Positions 61,406 to 64,000 of a stretch of 64,000 bases of DNA are shown one piece after another; the stretch's first letter is position 1; each line of letters opens with the position of its first letter. This stretch comes from Aquincola agrisoli. Its GTDB lineage: Bacteria; Pseudomonadota; Gammaproteobacteria; Burkholderiales; Burkholderiaceae_C. Position numbers and translations under genes: made by a program. The DNA lies in contig NZ_JAZIBG010000056.1 of the NCBI RefSeq assembly GCF_036621135.1, forward strand, positions 217,717 to 281,716. The letters are read 5' to 3'. The notes below the pieces were generated by a model. It ran no database searches. It saw only the letters and a program-made list of their open reading frames with translations, and was not told where the DNA came from.

Positions 61406-63151
61406 ATGCCAACCTTGCTTCAACGTCTCAGGCGCGTGGCGCCCTACTTCCGCCCGAGCCGCCCAGGCATCGTGCTTGCCCTGCTGGCGGCGGCCGTGAG
61501 TGCCGCGACCGAGCCGATGATCCCCGCGTTGCTCAAGCCGTTGCTGGACAAGGGCTTCACGGGTGGCGAACTCTCGCTTTGGCTGGTGCCCGTGGCGATC
61601 ATCGGGCTGTACGTCGTGCGCGGCGCAGCCTCGTTCTGCGCGCAATACGCGTTGTCCTGGTCGGCCAACGGGGCCGTGCTCGGCCTGCGCGAATCGATGT
61701 TCGGACGCCTGCTTGATGCGGCGCCTTCGCTGTTCGGCGCCCGCACGGCCAGCGGCCTCACCAACACGGTCGTCTACGAAGTCCAGCAGGGCGCCGGCCA
61801 GCTGGTGGGCGCCATGCTCACGCTCGTGCGGGACTCGCTCACGATCGTGGCCCTGCTCGGTTACCTGCTGTGGCTGAACTGGCGGCTCACGCTGTTCGTG
61901 CTGCTGCTGGCCCCGGCGGTGGCGATCGTGATGCGCGTGGTGTCCAAACGCCTGCAACGGCTGGCCGTGGCGGGGCAGAACGCCACCGACGAACTGGCGT
62001 ACGTGGTGGAAGAAAACGTGATGGCCTGGCGCATCGTGCGCCTGCACGGTGCCGGCGCGTCGCAGCAGGCGCGCTTCCGCCAGCAGGGCCAGCGCCTGCG
62101 CCACCTCGTAATGAAGTCGGCCGCCGCCGGGGCCATCGTCTCGCCCATCACCCAGCTGCTCGCCTCGGTGGCGCTGTCGGCGGTGATCGCGATGGCGCTG
62201 TGGCAGAGCCAGGGCGGGACGACCACGAGCGTCGGCGACTTCGTCGCCTTCGTCGCGGCCATGCTGATGATGACCTCGCCGATGAAGCACGTCGCCGACA
62301 TCGCGGGCCCGCTGACCCGTGGGCTCGCCGCGCTGGAGCGCGGCATCGACCTCGTCGAAAACGTGGCCGCGGAAAGCGGTGGCAGTTATGCGCCGCCGGG
62401 CCGCACGCGCGGCGAACTGGTGCTCGAGCAGGTGAGCCTGCAGTACCGCGCCGATCAACCCCCGGCACTGGACCGCATCGACCTGCAGTTGAAGGCGGGC
62501 GAAACGGTGGCGCTCGTGGGGCCGTCGGGGGCCGGCAAGTCGTCGCTGGTGCACCTGCTGCCGCGCTTCCTCGAACCGACGGACGGCCGCATCACGCTGG
62601 ACGGTGTGCCGCTGCAGGATTGGCAGATCGCAGCGCTGCGCCGGCAATTCGCCCTGGTCAGCCAGGATGTCGTGCTCTTCAACGACACGCTCGCCGCCAA
62701 CGTGGCGCTGGGCGACACGCTCGACCCGCAGCGCGTGCACAAGGCGTTGCGCGATGCCAACCTGCACGAGTTCGTCGAGCGCCTGCCGCAGGGCATCGAC
62801 ACGCCCATCGGCCACAACGGCAGCCAGCTCTCGGGTGGGCAGCGCCAGCGCGTGGCCATCGCCCGCGCCATCTACAAGGATGCGCCCATCCTGATCCTCG
62901 ACGAAGCGACCTCCGCGCTCGACAGCGAAAGCGAACGCGCCGTGCAGACCGCGCTGGAACGGCTTATGCAAGGCCGCACGACGCTGGTCATCGCGCACCG
63001 GCTGTCGACCATCGAGCACGCCGACCGCGTCGTCGCGATGGACCAGGGCCGGATCGTCGAGCAAGGCAGCCACGCCGAACTGCTGGCCCGCAACGGCCTG
63101 TACGCCCGCCTGCACGCGATGCAGTTCAGGACCGCGCCCGAGCGCCGCTGA
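61406..63151 (+). CDS. msbA: Lipid A export ABC transporter MsbA
   Basis: A 581-residue half-transporter: six membrane helices (about 1-330), then a nucleotide-binding domain. The Walker A GPSGAGKSS is at about 372-380, the signature LSGGQ at about 475, Walker B ILILDEATSALD at about 496 and the H-loop IAHRLST further on. The membrane part, with EPMIPALLKPLLDKGF and MSW-like motifs, is that of MsbA rather than a drug exporter. It flips lipid A-core across the inner membrane; lpxH at 52785 acts earlier in the same pathway. Its promoter is in the 99-bp gap to tolB. Confidence 0.93.
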   Translation: MPTLLQRLRRVAPYFRPSRPGIVLALLAAAVSAATEPMIPALLKPLLDKGFTGGELSLWLVPVAIIGLYVVRGAASFCAQYALSWSANGAVLGLRESMFGRLLDAAPSLFGARTASGLTNTVVYEVQQGAGQLVGAMLTLVRDSLTIVALLGYLLWLNWRLTLFVLLLAPAVAIVMRVVSKRLQRLAVAGQNATDELAYVVEENVMAWRIVRLHGAGASQQARFRQQGQRLRHLVMKSAAAGAIVSPITQLLASVALSAVIAMALWQSQGGTTTSVGDFVAFVAAMLMMTSPMKHVADIAGPLTRGLAALERGIDLVENVAAESGGSYAPPGRTRGELVLEQVSLQYRADQPPALDRIDLQLKAGETVALVGPSGAGKSSLVHLLPRFLEPTDGRITLDGVPLQDWQIAALRRQFALVSQDVVLFNDTLAANVALGDTLDPQRVHKALRDANLHEFVERLPQGIDTPIGHNGSQLSGGQRQRVAIARAIYKDAPILILDEATSALDSESERAVQTALERLMQGRTTLVIAHRLSTIEHADRVVAMDQGRIVEQGSHAELLARNGLYARLHAMQFRTAPERR

Positions 63152-63200
63152 GCCGCAGGGCATCTCCCACGCGATCGAGCACCCCGCGCACCCGCCGCGT

Positions 63201-63229
63201 TTGACAAGCAATCTGTTAACGATAACAAT
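63201..63229 (+). promoter_or_regulatory. Promoter and 14-bp palindrome before the glucarate dehydratase gene
   Basis: TTGACA (63201-63206) and AACAAT (63224-63229) have a 17-nt spacer. TGTTA-ACGA-TAACA (63214-63227) is a palindrome set between and over these boxes, where a GntR- or LacI-type repressor would act. The start codon is 29 nt downstream. Confidence 0.6.
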
Positions 63230-63257
63230 CAATGAACACACGACCCGGAGACGCCGC

Positions 63258-64000
63258 ATGAGCACCCCCGTCATCACCCGCCTGCAAGCCATTCCCGTCG
63301 CCGGCCGCGACAGCATGCTGATGAACCTCAGCGGCGCCCACGGCCCCTTCTTCACCCGCAACCTGGTGATCATCACCGACAGTGCGGGCCACACCGGCAT
63401 CGGCGAAGTGCCGGGCGGCGAGAAGATCCGCCAGACGCTGGAAGACGCCGCGCCGCTGCTGGTCGGCCAATCGATCGGCCACACGCAGCGCCTGCTGAGC
63501 CATGTACGCGATACCTTCGCCGACCGCGATGCCGGCGGCCGGGGGCTGCAGACCTTCGACCTGCGCACCACCATCCACGCGGTGACGGCGATCGAGTCGG
63601 CGTTGCTCGACCTGCTCGGGCAGCATCTCGGCGTACCCGTCGCCGCGCTGCTGGGCGAAGGCCAGCAGCGCGCGTCGGTCGAGGTGCTGGGCTACCTGTT
63701 CTTCGTGGGCGACAAGCGCCGCACCGGCCTGCCCTACGCCAGCGAACCCGACGGCGAAGACGACTGGTGCCGCCTGCGCCACGAGGAAGCGATGACGCCC
63801 GAGGCCATCGTCCGGCTCGCCGAAGCGGCCCATGCCCGCTACGGCTTCAACGACTTCAAGCTCAAGGGCGGCGTGTTGGCCGGCGAGGCCGAGGTCGAGG
63901 CCATCACCGCCTTGCACGAGCGCTTTCCGCAGGCCCGCGTCACGCTCGACCCGAACGGCGGCTGGCTGCTGAAGGACGCGATCCGCCTGATGCGCGACAT
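63258..64000 (+). CDS. gudD: Glucarate dehydratase (enolase superfamily), 3' end beyond window
   Basis: The first 247 residues of an enolase-superfamily enzyme that runs off the right edge. The N-terminal capping domain (PVITRLQAIPVAGRDSMLMN, GAHGPFFTRNLVII) is that of glucarate dehydratases. The KxK catalytic motif is FKLKGG with Lys201 and Lys203, and Asp231 in LDPNGGW is the first metal ligand. It converts D-glucarate to 5-keto-4-deoxyglucarate. CGGAGA lies 8 nt before the ATG. The C-terminal half with the base His/Asp pair is not visible. Confidence 0.92.
   Translation, partial: MSTPVITRLQAIPVAGRDSMLMNLSGAHGPFFTRNLVIITDSAGHTGIGEVPGGEKIRQTLEDAAPLLVGQSIGHTQRLLSHVRDTFADRDAGGRGLQTFDLRTTIHAVTAIESALLDLLGQHLGVPVAALLGEGQQRASVEVLGYLFFVGDKRRTGLPYASEPDGEDDWCRLRHEEAMTPEAIVRLAEAAHARYGFNDFKLKGGVLAGEAEVEAITALHERFPQARVTLDPNGGWLLKDAIRLMRD

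Overview
The window is high-GC (roughly 68-70 %) chromosomal DNA from a betaproteobacterium of the order Burkholderiales, most likely family Comamonadaceae. This rests on gene content and order: orphan Bug/TctC-type binding proteins, a Burkholderia-type porin, the dapA-bamC pair, the run lysC / tRNA-Ser / tilS / accA / alkA-like / cysS, and PEP-CTERM proteins. I could not search databases, so the genus is left open. No insertion sequence, prophage, integrase, rRNA operon or CRISPR array was seen. Codon use looks uniform and almost the whole window is coding.

Layout. (1) 1-14960: an acyl-CoA catabolic region. A LysR regulator cut by the window edge diverges from an SDR and a MaoC hydratase. 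Facing them on the minus strand is a PaaG-like crotonase / NDP-forming acyl-CoA synthetase / nitronate monooxygenase-like / Bug protein operon, then a porin. Last comes a second operon: DUF35 protein, Cys-less thiolase-fold protein, two acyl-CoA dehydrogenases and a second NDP-forming acyl-CoA synthetase. (2) 15084-15262: tRNA-Asn with its own promoter and terminator. (3) 15259-21685: a thiamin block. A TonB-dependent receptor (minus) and the thiDOSGE operon (plus) diverge, and each is preceded by its own TPP riboswitch. (4) 21701-34924: mixed genes, including a DEDDh exonuclease with a cNMP/CBS/DUF294 protein, a PEP-CTERM protein, parE, a large HExxHxxGxxH metalloprotease, MFS/methyltransferase genes, dapA-bamC and a YycJ-like hydrolase. 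(5) 34921-40892: an IclR-controlled CoA-ligase / MaoC / CaiB / Bug cluster. (6) 40918-45620: isochorismatase, DUF421, an SGNH-like PEP-CTERM protein, a MerR-TPR protein coupled to Ku, and a small basic protein. (7) 45694-61405: conserved housekeeping (tRNA-Ser, lysC, tilS, accA, DNA glycosylase, cysS, ppiA-ppiB-lpxH-mtfA, clpA-clpS, csp, two tRNA-Lys, tcdA, cpoB-pal-tolB). (8) 61406-64000: msbA and the start of a glucarate dehydratase gene.

How the genes fit together. The two acyl-CoA regions carry most steps of a CoA-thioester beta-oxidation or side-chain-removal pathway (ligation, dehydrogenation, hydration, isomerisation, thiolysis or retro-aldol cleavage), plus candidate uptake components. 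The substrate cannot be read from sequence. The thiamin block joins thiazole and HMP-kinase synthesis steps with an outer-membrane receptor under the same TPP sensor.

The most unusual structure is at 57661-58641. The tcdA reading frame (a tRNA t6A37 cyclase) has no stop codon before the downstream tRNA-Lys(UUU). It runs in frame through that whole tRNA gene and stops inside the D-arm of tRNA-Lys(CUU). Both tRNAs decode ANN codons, so both are expected substrates of the enzyme.
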